A stretch of DNA of 64,000 nt from Methylophilus sp. 13 (lineage in GTDB: Bacteria; Pseudomonadota; Gammaproteobacteria; Burkholderiales; Methylophilaceae). The stretch is taken from the NCBI RefSeq assembly GCF_015354335.1, contig NZ_JADKYR010000003.1:62001-126000 (forward strand). Direction: 5' to 3'. The translations under genes and the position numbers were made by a program. Below the pieces are notes generated by a model, which was not told where the DNA came from, did not search any database, and saw only the letters and a program-made list of their open reading frames with translations. Shown piece by piece: positions 1-8,509 of the stretch (its first letter is position 1; every line of letters starts with the position of its first letter).

Positions 1-27
1 GGTTGCATTAAAAATTTTAATCGCCAT
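1..27 (-). CDS. 5' end of a gene running off the left edge
   Basis: On the minus strand an ATG at 25-27 is preceded by an AAGGA-type ribosome-binding site at a normal distance and opens a reading frame (MAIKIFNAT) that continues beyond the window. Only nine codons are visible, so no product can be named. It would be the next gene in the direction of the FecIR/TonB-receptor unit and lies behind a second copy of the 107-bp repeat. It could be a chance start. Confidence 0.35.
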
Positions 28-117
28 TTCAATATCCTTTTTAATAGATCAAATTACCGGATTAAAAAAACTCTCATTCAGACAAAGTTTTCATTCAAGC
101 AATCTAACGTTACAATG

Positions 118-224
118 GACAGGCATTTATGGCTGCCTGTATCACCAATTCACCACATCACTCTTTAGTGCCGATCAAGTTCTTAAGCGCGATGTTGATT
201 GAATCTCTAGCAGTCATAAATGCA
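118..224. repeat. 107-bp repeat with terminal inverted repeats, copy 1
   Basis: The first about 36 bases match positions 2193-2228 almost perfectly, and the other end (GTCATAAATGCA, 213-224) matches 2288-2299. Both copies are 107 bp long. A gatgttga block sits at nearly the same offset in each. The ends are inverted repeats: GCATTTATGGCTGC at 123-136 pairs with GCAGTCATAAATGC around 210-223 at 13 of 14 positions. A shorter hairpin (ACAGGCA/TGCCTGT) lies inside the left end. This could be a MITE-like element or a conserved RNA leader. Confidence 0.6.
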
Positions 225-292
225 CTTGTTTTAAGTACATCTGTAATCCTGCTTAAGCTTGCCAAACAAGCCCTTACTTTTAATCCTTATTA

Positions 293-1186
293 TTAGAACA
301 ACATTACATTTGCGTCAGCAGGAATTAATCCCGAAACAGGCAATTCAAAAGATTTACTTCCACTTTGGCCAGTCGACCTCAAACGTATCGCCCCTGGGGC
401 GGATATAGGATCACGTGCATCGCAAGCGTATCTAATATAAAAAATCGATGAGATTGACCTTGTCACGCCATCCTTATCCTTAAAGCTTATGTCTGTGGTG
501 AAATCCACCCAGTTAGAATGCAATCCAGCTTTATTGCTGGTAGCAATTGCTGGCGGTTGAGCAGGATCGTTTACTAATGAAGGAAGCGTTTTCTGCTTTT
601 CTGTAGGCACACTTGTAAATGTTCTACCCGCCCTGAACAATACCTCTGTCTTACCGCCCGGTTCAGTAGAGTGAGGCTTATGAAAATAAGCAACAGCTAC
701 TTTTTTATTTGCGAATCCTGCATGAGCAATATCATTAATTTCGAAATATTCTCCATTCATCATTGGCGCATCATGCATTTCAATCTGAGTTGCCAAAACA
801 CACTCTGTCTTTTCCTGATTACGCCAAATAGCTTCGGATAACCTTGCAACCACACTATCCTTACCACTCATTTCAGCTGACATTTCAATATCGCCAACCT
901 GCACACCGACCAGCTTGAACCCATCAACAGGGCTGTTGAGTGGGCTTTTCATTAAGTCTTCACTGATCACCGCACAAGTATTATTTGCTTCTTCACTTGG
1001 CAATGCCGATGAGCTAAGCCCATATTCACCAGTTGTATTGCAACTCACATAAGCTGAATCAATCCCTTTAATAGCACTATCTGGCAGCTCAACAAACCCC
1101 TGTGCACCGACAACAGGAACACTAATCAAGAATTGCAAAAAAATCGAAATACAAAGCTTCTTGTACATATACATACTCATATTCAT
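293..1186 (-). CDS. Secreted protein of unknown function, paralogue of the next gene
   Basis: I do not recognise this family. The predicted protein is about 297 aa with a hydrophobic signal peptide (KLCISIFLQFLISVPVVGAQG), so it is exported. It aligns with its upstream neighbour in shared blocks: GFVxLP just after the signal peptide, AYVxCxTTGxxG, GRTFTSV in the middle, SxWVDFTTD, and a C-terminal block with a conserved Cys and a STGQ/QTGQ motif. An in-frame TTG lies one codon upstream, but ATG at 1186 is the better start; no strong ribosome-binding site is seen. It is the last visible gene of the minus-strand FecIR/TonB-receptor unit. Function is unknown; a surface or periplasmic partner of the receptor is an inference from position. 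Confidence 0.75.
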   Translation of the reverse strand: MNMSMYMYKKLCISIFLQFLISVPVVGAQGFVELPDSAIKGIDSAYVSCNTTGEYGLSSSALPSEEANNTCAVISEDLMKSPLNSPVDGFKLVGVQVGDIEMSAEMSGKDSVVARLSEAIWRNQEKTECVLATQIEMHDAPMMNGEYFEINDIAHAGFANKKVAVAYFHKPHSTEPGGKTEVLFRAGRTFTSVPTEKQKTLPSLVNDPAQPPAIATSNKAGLHSNWVDFTTDISFKDKDGVTRSISSIFYIRYACDARDPISAPGAIRLRSTGQSGSKSFELPVSGLIPADANVMLF

Positions 1187-1202
1187 CAATCAGACCAAAA
1201 TC

Positions 1203-1225
1203 GCGCGGCGATTTTGTCGCCGCGC
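1203..1225 (-). terminator. Strong hairpin between the two secreted paralogues
   Basis: A perfect 9-bp stem (GCGCGGCGA / TCGCCGCGC) with a 5-nt loop lies in the 60-bp gap between the paralogous genes. Only a short T-rich stretch follows on the minus strand, so it may be a partial terminator or an mRNA-stabilising stem rather than a full stop. Confidence 0.55.
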
Positions 1226-1251
1226 TTGCTCCCTGATATTTCTGTTAAAAA

Positions 1252-2169
1252 TTAAGGTGTAATTGTTGAACTAGGAGCACGTGAGCTGGCTGTCACTGTG
1301 ACCCAAGGCTGGGTTTCTTGACCTGTTTGACGAATTTTGAAGCTGTTTGCAACCACACTTACTGTTGCGTTAGCACAAGCTTGCTTGATGTACATATTGG
1401 GTGAAGATGGGTTAGTTGTATTGTCTTCATCTATACCCGCAGTGACATCAGTAGTGAAATCAACCCAGCTAGAGCTGAATGGGGCCTGTTGTTGTGCCGC
1501 AGTTGGACTACCTGGAGGAGTGAGTGTCTGACCTACACCATTAATTTCTGTGCCAGAGGTACCCCCTGCGGTTGGCAGCACCAAATAACCGGCTGCTACG
1601 TTAGCAGGTACACTAGCATCGGCCTGCATTTGTACAGATGTAAAAGTCCTGCCAATACGGAATGCAGAAGAGAATGTATTAGAGGCTTTTGCATAGGCCG
1701 CAGAAACTGCACCTGTGTAACCCCCAAATGCGTAATCATTCACTTCCATTTTTTGAACACCGGCTAGTTGCGGGTTATAGTCATTAGTTGTCGTATTTGA
1801 CATCACTACTTGCTTGGCATAGATACACTGCCCAGCACCACTGTTTCTAAAGACACGTTCATTCAATGTTCCCAGAGTTTCACTAAATGCAGTGATTGAT
1901 GTACTTACTGCGCTCTGTAATGAAAATCCTGTTTCTGGACTGCCTGTGTTACTCAATGCAACACCTACGCCATTGGGTGCAACACAAGCATCATCAGGAG
2001 CTGATGGATATGTTGTATCTGAGGTGGATCCAAAATTGCCTGTTGTGCGGCATTGCACGTAAGCCGTAGTGCCAGAAGTAGGCAAAGTGACAAATCCTGC
2101 TGCAAAAGAGTCAGTTACCACAAATGCCAGTGAAGCCAAAACCGCTGCCTGAATCGTTAAATTTCTCAT
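1252..2169 (-). CDS. Secreted protein of unknown function, tandem paralogue
   Basis: The 305-aa product starts with a clear signal peptide (LASLAFVVTDSFAAGF) and shares the GFVTLP, AYVQCRTTGNFG, GRTFTSV, SSWVDFTTD and QTGQ blocks with the 297-aa protein downstream. It is richer in Ser, Thr and Gly, as is common in surface-exposed proteins. Four Cys residues (in YVQC, DDAC, GQC and KQAC contexts) may form disulfides. The ATG at 2169 has a GGATGGAGA-type ribosome-binding site. It lies downstream of the TonB receptor with only the 107-bp repeat between. I know no function for the family; the tandem duplication beside a regulated receptor suggests a role in the same uptake process, which is inference. 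Confidence 0.8.
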   Translation of the reverse strand: MRNLTIQAAVLASLAFVVTDSFAAGFVTLPTSGTTAYVQCRTTGNFGSTSDTTYPSAPDDACVAPNGVGVALSNTGSPETGFSLQSAVSTSITAFSETLGTLNERVFRNSGAGQCIYAKQVVMSNTTTNDYNPQLAGVQKMEVNDYAFGGYTGAVSAAYAKASNTFSSAFRIGRTFTSVQMQADASVPANVAAGYLVLPTAGGTSGTEINGVGQTLTPPGSPTAAQQQAPFSSSWVDFTTDVTAGIDEDNTTNPSSPNMYIKQACANATVSVVANSFKIRQTGQETQPWVTVTASSRAPSSTITP

Positions 2170-2192
2170 TTAATTCTCCATCCTATAAAATA

Positions 2193-2299
2193 GACAGGCA
2201 TTTATGGCTGCCTGCATCACCAATTCACAACAGTCTGCTTAGCTTTTTGCGAGGACTAATCTGACTGATGTTGAATACGAAAAGGTGGTCATAAATGCA
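2193..2299. repeat. 107-bp repeat with terminal inverted repeats, copy 2
   Basis: This is the second copy of the element at 118-224: same length, 36 nearly identical bases at the left end, and the same GTCATAAATGCA right end. The outer CATAAATGC/GCATTTATG arms are inverted repeats about 90 bases apart. It fills most of the gap between the TonB receptor stop codon and the secreted paralogue start, so its transcript would be part of the leader of that gene. Confidence 0.6.
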
Positions 2300-2302
2300 A
2301 AA

Positions 2303-5300
2303 CTACTCCACCAACCCCTCCAGTTTTTTAGGCTGAAATTCATAACTCAACGTCACGAAAGCCGATCGCGGCGCACCTGTTCCTAGAAAGCTTGCTCCTT
2401 GCCAATCAGCACTGTTGTAGTTAAAGCCACTTTCACCAATCACCCCTCGAATAGAAGGCGAGAATGCGTTTAAACCCAATCGGCCTGCGCTTGCATACTG
2501 TTCGTTAAATAAATTATTCACACGCAACCCTAGCGTCCATTCAGGGCTGATTTTGTAGGTGGTGTTGAGATTAAATACCGCATAACCATCTGTCTTACCT
2601 TCACCAAAGTCAGCACGCTGGACCGTACAGACGGTATTACCGTTATTACAAAATGGCCCGGTGATGGGTGATGCAGGTCCCGCGCGGTGTTTATTATTTT
2701 CATTACCACGAATAAATGCCTCAGAATGCACAACCGCATTCAGGCCTATGCGCCAGTTACTGGTAATGTCGTAAGCGAAATTTGCGTTAAGGTTATGTAA
2801 TGCAACACCTGGCATGCGATCGCCAGGACTCACAGTGATTTGTTGATAAGTCCCTACACCTGTCTGGCTATTAATATCGTAAACATTGCCAGCACTGCTG
2901 TTATGCGCACTTGCAAGCTTGAATCTAGACTGAAAGGTTGCATCTGTCAGCGCATAGTTCACCCCCCAAGTGGCCTTACCCCATTTACCCTTGAGGCCCA
3001 TTTCAAGACCTTGTCGGCGGGTATCGCCAATATTCTGGAAATAACTGGCGGTCGCATTCACCGCAACAAAATAAATATCATCTGTGAGGTCGGTACGATA
3101 AAGCGCAGCGTTCCATTCAATATTGTCAGTTAATTGACCACGGGCACCAATTTCGAAACTGGTTGATCGCACCTGCTTGAGATAAGGGTCGCCAGAGAGG
3201 GCTCCAGGTAGATTACATACCCGCTGTTCGGCCAAAGAACGTGGGCGACCATCTGAGAGAGGTGTGGGGTCATACGCACAGCCCAATTCGATAACGGTAG
3301 GTGTGCGGGCACCGCGCCCCATGTTGGCATAAACATTCAAATCATCGCGCGCTTGCCATGTCACACCGATGGAAGGGTTAAAAGAACGATATTTAAACTT
3401 CTCTATTTCAGGCGGACGCAATGCAGCAGTATTTAGTCCAAATTGATCTATATTTGCCAATGATTCATTGAATAAAACAATATAGTCGTCTAATCCATTT
3501 GGACATTCACTTGCATCTACAATGCCATCATTGTCAGTATCTGGGCAAAGCGCTGGAAGATTTAGGATATTAAGAATACGGTTGATATCACCGAACGAAC
3601 TTAATCGATTAACCGCTAAGGCATTATTCACATAGGTACGGTTGTAACGTGCAGAGAAAGTGAAGTTAAGTTTTTCTGTGGGAGACCATGTTTCACTTAA
3701 ATACAAACTTTTAGTAAGCGAGTCGCCCGTAAAATCATTGAGAGGAAAACCACGTTCTGGACTATTCGCAAAATACTCCCAGCCCAATAAATTAGGTGCC
3801 ACATAGCCACGCCGATTTGCGTCTAGTAGCCCCAGATACTGCTTGCTGTAGTAATCACTATCAGATTTATCTAGAGAAGCACCAACCATAAACTTATGCT
3901 TGTCCAGATTCCAGTTAAACTGTAATGAAGCTCCTTTACCCAGCTGCTCTACTTCTGTATCAGTAAAAATGGCGGTAGGGGTGCCCTCGATGTACCCGGT
4001 TTCGGTTCCGCCTCCAGCGCCAAATTTTCCATCCCGGGTTATAGCCTGGTTATTGGCATCTACTACAACAGGGGAGTATGTAGGAAATTGCCCCACTCCG
4101 ATAATACCCGAAATAGGCGTCCCGGCTACATTGGCAGCATTAACTGGGGTTAGCTCCCAATAATCATGATAAAACCCATCTGCATCCGTGTAGGCACCCA
4201 AGATTATCGTGTCTGAATTCCTGTTAAACCCTTGATATTGAAATGAAGGGTTCCCGGTACCAGCATGCACACCGTTTGAGATTGTCCCAGTTGAGTTATT
4301 TGTAGCAACAATCACACCTCTATTTTCAAATTGCTCTCTAACTAGCGCGGCATACTCTGGTGTCACGGCAGCATTAAAAGCATCTGGAACATTTGACTTT
4401 TCACCAAAGTTATCCGAGTCTTTTCGGGGGTCATAAATCCAGTTCCATACCTGATTGCCAGAACCATCTGATGCATTAACTTGCACTTGATCTGTCACTA
4501 CTTGTGTATTGCCATTAGCATCCACATACGTTGCTTGTTGTGCAAAGCTTGTTCCGCGAACAAGGTCATCAGCACACCCTGTAGATAAATCAGTACATTC
4601 TGCTGTACCAATAATATTGTTAGAACCATCCCTAACATAAGCCAATGCTATGTTATTAGCACTTGCTGCGATGTTATAGGCATAGTTATTGTAATCAGGC
4701 AGACCATCATTATTCACGTCAGGAAGACCCAGAAGTATTTGCCTGCTGCTGTCACGAACAGTTGCTTTTGCCGGCCCCTGAGATGCGCCGCCAAAGTTCT
4801 CGTTAATGTCCGACATATGGCTTTTGCGCTTGCTTTTACGGTTGTAAACCTGAGCAGAGATGTTAAATGTATCTGTGACATCCCAGATTCCACTCAACTG
4901 GAACTGGAAGAGATCATTTTTACTTTCATCAGGTGAGGTATACACCTGCTTGGGATTTTGATCGACCATTTGTTGCGGCAAAAGACCATTACCGGTTAAT
5001 TTATTACCGGCGTATAGCCCAGAAAAACTTATTTTTGCCCGCTCATTTTGCCATTCAGCCTTACCAAACACCTGGTTAACCTTACTTGGTGAATTATCTC
5101 GCCAACCATCTTCGAGAAAAAAGTTACCAGAAACAAAGCCAGCGACTACGCCATTATTATTACCTGCTGAAATCTGTAATTGTTTGCGACCAAATGACCC
5201 TGTCAGCACTTCGGCGTCCAGCGTTTTGCCATCAAACCCGCTCTTTGTACGCATCGTTAATGCGCCACCGAGTGTCCCCAATCCATAAATTGGGTTTGAG

Positions 5301-6076
5301 CCTGGAATCATTTCCAAAGATGACAAAGCATTCATGGGAATCATGTCCCAGTTCACCACATCTCCAAACGGCTCGTTGACACGGATGCCATCCAAAAATA
5401 CTGAAATCCCTTGAGCAGTGCCTATTTGCGGTGAGGCCGTAAAACCACGGTACTGCAAGTCCATCTGAAATGGATTGCTTTGATAGTCATTGACTGTGAC
5501 TGATTGAAGCTTCTGGTTCATCAAATCAGTAATTGTGAGCGTGTGCGCCTCTTTAATATCTTTGGCTGACAGGGATTGTACGTTACCGGGGATTTCTTCT
5601 TTCGTTAGTGCCAATCCTGGCATGGGGCCAATTTCGTAGAACTTCTTGGCGCGCACTTCGACTTTATCTAAGCCTAGACTGCTTTTGGCTTCACGCTTCT
5701 CGATACCAGACTTAGGAACTGGCTGAATAAAAATTGAATTACCTTCAAATTTCCCCTGTAGACCGCTACCATCAAGTAAGCGCCTTAAAGCTTCCTTACG
5801 CGTCATGCGACCACGTACCTCGGGCGCGGTTTTCCCCGAAACAAGGTCATTCGGGAATGAAATACTCATCCCAGAAACCTCACCAAATATATGGAGCGAA
5901 TTCGCCAAAGGCTGTTTTGGAATATCCACATTCACTGGCACGCTAAAAGTCTCCTCTTGCTGTGTTGGCAATTGGGTGTTCAGTGCTTCTGCCCAAGTGG
6001 GTTGTGTTGCCATCACGCTCAATGCAGTGAGCGCTGTGTGTAATCCTCTTTTGTGTATTTTTGTATGTTTAATCAC
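2303..6076 (-). CDS. TonB-dependent outer-membrane receptor with N-terminal STN signalling domain (FecA-like)
   Basis: The 1257-aa product is an outer-membrane TonB-dependent transporter of the signalling (transducer) class. After a signal peptide ending near TWAEA there is an STN domain (about residues 43-120, with FSVPVNVDIPKQPLANSL), then a plug domain (about 160-275) and a long beta-barrel ending LSYEFQPKKLEGLVE. It is much longer than the usual 700-850 aa; the excess lies in predicted extracellular loops. Two EF-hand-like loops occur: DVNNDGLPDYNN near residue 453 and DTDNDGIVDASE near 845, the latter flanked by two Cys. The start is GTG with AGGAGA about 8 bases upstream. FecI and FecR genes lie upstream, so the STN domain likely signals to them. 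The substrate is not evident: a ferric chelate fits the regulators, but the metal-binding loops leave other cations open. Confidence 0.92.
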   Translation of the reverse strand: MIKHTKIHKRGLHTALTALSVMATQPTWAEALNTQLPTQQEETFSVPVNVDIPKQPLANSLHIFGEVSGMSISFPNDLVSGKTAPEVRGRMTRKEALRRLLDGSGLQGKFEGNSIFIQPVPKSGIEKREAKSSLGLDKVEVRAKKFYEIGPMPGLALTKEEIPGNVQSLSAKDIKEAHTLTITDLMNQKLQSVTVNDYQSNPFQMDLQYRGFTASPQIGTAQGISVFLDGIRVNEPFGDVVNWDMIPMNALSSLEMIPGSNPIYGLGTLGGALTMRTKSGFDGKTLDAEVLTGSFGRKQLQISAGNNNGVVAGFVSGNFFLEDGWRDNSPSKVNQVFGKAEWQNERAKISFSGLYAGNKLTGNGLLPQQMVDQNPKQVYTSPDESKNDLFQFQLSGIWDVTDTFNISAQVYNRKSKRKSHMSDINENFGGASQGPAKATVRDSSRQILLGLPDVNNDGLPDYNNYAYNIAASANNIALAYVRDGSNNIIGTAECTDLSTGCADDLVRGTSFAQQATYVDANGNTQVVTDQVQVNASDGSGNQVWNWIYDPRKDSDNFGEKSNVPDAFNAAVTPEYAALVREQFENRGVIVATNNSTGTISNGVHAGTGNPSFQYQGFNRNSDTIILGAYTDADGFYHDYWELTPVNAANVAGTPISGIIGVGQFPTYSPVVVDANNQAITRDGKFGAGGGTETGYIEGTPTAIFTDTEVEQLGKGASLQFNWNLDKHKFMVGASLDKSDSDYYSKQYLGLLDANRRGYVAPNLLGWEYFANSPERGFPLNDFTGDSLTKSLYLSETWSPTEKLNFTFSARYNRTYVNNALAVNRLSSFGDINRILNILNLPALCPDTDNDGIVDASECPNGLDDYIVLFNESLANIDQFGLNTAALRPPEIEKFKYRSFNPSIGVTWQARDDLNVYANMGRGARTPTVIELGCAYDPTPLSDGRPRSLAEQRVCNLPGALSGDPYLKQVRSTSFEIGARGQLTDNIEWNAALYRTDLTDDIYFVAVNATASYFQNIGDTRRQGLEMGLKGKWGKATWGVNYALTDATFQSRFKLASAHNSSAGNVYDINSQTGVGTYQQITVSPGDRMPGVALHNLNANFAYDITSNWRIGLNAVVHSEAFIRGNENNKHRAGPASPITGPFCNNGNTVCTVQRADFGEGKTDGYAVFNLNTTYKISPEWTLGLRVNNLFNEQYASAGRLGLNAFSPSIRGVIGESGFNYNSADWQGASFLGTGAPRSAFVTLSYEFQPKKLEGLVE

Positions 6077-6349
6077 AGATTCTTCTCCTGTCCTATTGAC
6101 TCATCTGTGAGCGCGACAAAACCCTGACGTTGTTAACTTAACTTTACACAATGGGTTTGGTGATGTTTTTTGAGCGTTAGAAAATCGCTTTAATAAAAGC
6201 CGATGAAAAGCCAAATATGGCGAGACTGGGGATCAGGAATTAGCGAGAAGGCTTAATCGTATGCGTATTTGCAAAGACTCATTTGCAGCGAGGAATGGCT
6301 GAAGCAACGTGATTGATTACGCCCTTACTCAGCATCCCACATCAAGTGA

Positions 6350-7402
6350 TTAGTGCGTGCTATTGAGCAAAGTATATTGCGGCGTTTCTTGCAGTTTGAC
6401 CGGGGCAATATTGGGCAGGCCGCGCAGGAAATGGTCGATATCCTGAATATTGATATCTGCAGAAATATTGCGCACCTGTTTGCCCTGTGCTTGCACGGGT
6501 TTAACGCGGTAGCGCGAAACGGTGTAGGCGATTTCGTCGATATCGGCGCGGTCAAACACCAGGCGGCCTTTCATGAAGGCAAAGGCGTCCGAGGCGGGGC
6601 GATTGACCAGTGCCATGGCGTGATTTGGGTAGACTTCAAGCACCTGGCCGTTGGTGATCTCCCTGGCGATGGCGGGCTGGCCTTCAGCGGTTGAGGTGGC
6701 TTGTTCAGCTTTAGAGTCGAGATTTGGTTCGACCTTGACTCGGCCATGATCCACGCTGATACGAACCAGTTGTTGCAGACGGTTGACGGCAAAGCGTGTG
6801 CCTAACACAGTGACTTTGGCGGTATCGGTTTCGACAATAAAGGGGCGCTCTGGGTCTTTGGTCACTTCAAAAATGGCTTCGCCTTCTTTGAGCAGCACAT
6901 GGCGCTCGTGGCGGTAGTAAGTGACTTGCATGTCGCTCTTGGCACTGAGGGTGACTTTGCTGCCATCATCCAGCGTTTTAGTGACGATCTGCCCAACCGG
7001 GTTTTGCGCGGCCATTTGCATGACGGGCTGGGCCTGCCAAACCTGGTATTGCTGATGAGAGAAATAACCCATGATACTGATCATACCTATCATGAGCAGT
7101 TGGCCGAGCCGGCGCTGCCGGGTTTTGCGTTTGGCCTCGTTGGCTAAAAACATTCGCTGCTCGGCGGCATCGGCCAGGCTAGAGAGGCTCTCGGCTGAAT
7201 CCAGTTGCCGCATGGCGCGGGCAATACTGTCATATTCAGCCGCATGGCGCGGATCATCGGCCAGCCACGCCTCAAACGCTTGCTGCTCGCTCCCACGTGC
7301 ATTTTTCTCCTGCTCACGCAACCGTAAATACCAGCGCGCCGCCATCTCGCTCAAGGTGAGCGATTTGGCATTGAGTGGCTTGGACTGGGCGGGTTTTGAC
7401 AT
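6350..7402 (-). CDS. fecR: FecR-family anti-sigma factor / sigma regulator
   Basis: The 350-aa protein has the FecR layout: a cytoplasmic N-terminal domain with the AARWYLRLRE and FEAWLADDPRHAAEYD motifs (DUF4880), one membrane segment near residues 102-118 (LGQLLMIGMISIMGYF), then a periplasmic FecR domain (LDDGSKVTLSAKSD, GEAIFEVTKDPERPFIVET, VLGTRFAVN). The C-terminal about 70 residues (FDRADIDEIAYTVSRY onward) resemble the small STN-like domain that contacts the receptor. It lies 25 bp downstream of the sigma factor gene and upstream of the receptor. In characterised systems FecR passes the receptor signal to FecI. Confidence 0.93.
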   Translation of the reverse strand: MSKPAQSKPLNAKSLTLSEMAARWYLRLREQEKNARGSEQQAFEAWLADDPRHAAEYDSIARAMRQLDSAESLSSLADAAEQRMFLANEAKRKTRQRRLGQLLMIGMISIMGYFSHQQYQVWQAQPVMQMAAQNPVGQIVTKTLDDGSKVTLSAKSDMQVTYYRHERHVLLKEGEAIFEVTKDPERPFIVETDTAKVTVLGTRFAVNRLQQLVRISVDHGRVKVEPNLDSKAEQATSTAEGQPAIAREITNGQVLEVYPNHAMALVNRPASDAFAFMKGRLVFDRADIDEIAYTVSRYRVKPVQAQGKQVRNISADINIQDIDHFLRGLPNIAPVKLQETPQYTLLNSTH

Positions 7403-7427
7403 GGCAGCAGTTGAGGTCAGTACGCCT

Positions 7428-7931
7428 TTAATGGTTCAGGCTTTGCTGAAAGGCACGGATGTCCAGCATGGCACGAATCAGGTGTTTTTCTACCATGCTG
7501 GTACTGATATCCAGATGCAAGGCGATTTCGCGTTGCTTCATTTCATCCACGTGATACAACCAAAAGACCTGGCGGCATTTTTCTGGCAATAAATCCACAA
7601 TACGTTGCAAATGATGCAGTTTTTGCCGAGTTTCATACAGCTGCTCTGGCGTGCAGTCGAGGATCAGGGCGGTTTCGTCCATCTGCTCCTCATCGACAAA
7701 GCGGGTGCGGTATCTGAACTCATCGACCAGCAGATGATTCACGATGCCGTTTAAATAGGCCTGTGGCGACTCTTCACGTGCCGGATGGCTGGAGACGGCA
7801 AAAAACACCAGCGCATCATGCAAAATATCTTTGGCCCGCTGCACACAGGCTGTTCGCCGACCAATGCGACGCAACACATCCGTGTAAGCCCATTTTAAAT
7901 CGATCCCGCACCATGCCAGTGTCTCGCTCAT
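7428..7931 (-). CDS. fecI: ECF sigma factor, FecI type
   Basis: A small RNA polymerase sigma factor of the extracytoplasmic-function group, about 167 aa from the chosen start (MSETLAWCGIDLKW). Region 2 is seen in DVLRRIGRRTACVQRAKDILHDALVFF and region 4 in LPEKCRQVFWLYHVDEMKQREIAL followed by the HTH LDISTSMVEKHLIRAM. I chose ATG at 7931, preceded by GGTGGCAGGAT, over in-frame starts at 7964 and 7994. It is first in the sigma-antisigma-receptor order and should drive transcription of the receptor. A Fur-box-like sequence about 75 bases upstream suggests repression by iron. Confidence 0.9.
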   Translation of the reverse strand: MSETLAWCGIDLKWAYTDVLRRIGRRTACVQRAKDILHDALVFFAVSSHPAREESPQAYLNGIVNHLLVDEFRYRTRFVDEEQMDETALILDCTPEQLYETRQKLHHLQRIVDLLPEKCRQVFWLYHVDEMKQREIALHLDISTSMVEKHLIRAMLDIRAFQQSLNH

Positions 7932-8004
7932 ATCCTGCCACCCTACTTTTAGATTTATATTCATAGAGTGCAAAACGCATGCCACATGACACAACCACGT
8001 ATAA

Positions 8005-8023
8005 GAGACTGATTCTCAATTAT
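8005..8023 (-). promoter_or_regulatory. Fur-box-like operator upstream of fecI
   Basis: On the minus strand the sequence ATAATTGAGAATCAGTCTC matches the 19-bp Fur consensus at about 12 positions, including the central GAnAATCA core. It sits about 75 bases upstream of the sigma factor start, within an AT-rich promoter-like stretch. A Fur site here is typical for FecI-type sigma genes. Confidence 0.6.
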
Positions 8024-8509
8024 AAAAAAAATGAATAGGGAAAATTTCCTGACATAAAACAGGTTTAAAACAACCACATTTAATAAAAAATGGCTGATAA
8101 AAACCAATTTGGTTATGAAACATCCAGCGACCGCTCCGCTGGATCGTGAGGCCTGCAACGCTAACACTTGTTTATCCGTCATGAATAGGCATCGAATCAT
8201 GCCGGCATCACAGCGGGAAGCGCCAAACCGCAAAAATATTGCGCGGCACGGCCATACCCCAAGTTCACAATAAATTGCAAAAATTAGCGATAAATTGAAT
8301 CCATGCTCTCCCCCTAGAAGCTCAAAGTTTTCGATAATAGCGCCAACTAACTGGCATCCATCGCCTGAAAAATGGATGCGGGTTCGGACATGGCTGCTTT
8401 CATCTGAAGTAAAACGCTTAATAAAGAATAAAACAAAGCGATATTTTGATGATCAAGCCGGTTGCCTCTTGCATAAGATAAGCTATTCCTGAAACCTGTA
8501 CCGATTTTA
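8024..8509. other. Gene-poor stretch between fecI and the diguanylate cyclase gene
   Basis: Together with the fecI leader (7932-8023) this forms a 578-bp gap. It contains an AT-rich run (8021-8110) and a hairpin ATCCAGCG/CGCTGGAT with a 7-nt loop at 8122-8144 without a T-run. No convincing gene, riboswitch or repeat was recognised; short frames at 7961-8233 and 8295-8492 have no ribosome-binding site or family resemblance. Confidence 0.5.

Noticed and set aside
7071-7592. 173-codon plus-strand frame opposite fecR and fecI
   Set aside because: Both minus-strand genes have clear domains, and this frame has none.
8122-8144. ATCCAGCG/CGCTGGAT hairpin as a terminator
   Set aside because: No T-run and no adjacent stop codon on either strand; recorded only as intergenic structure.
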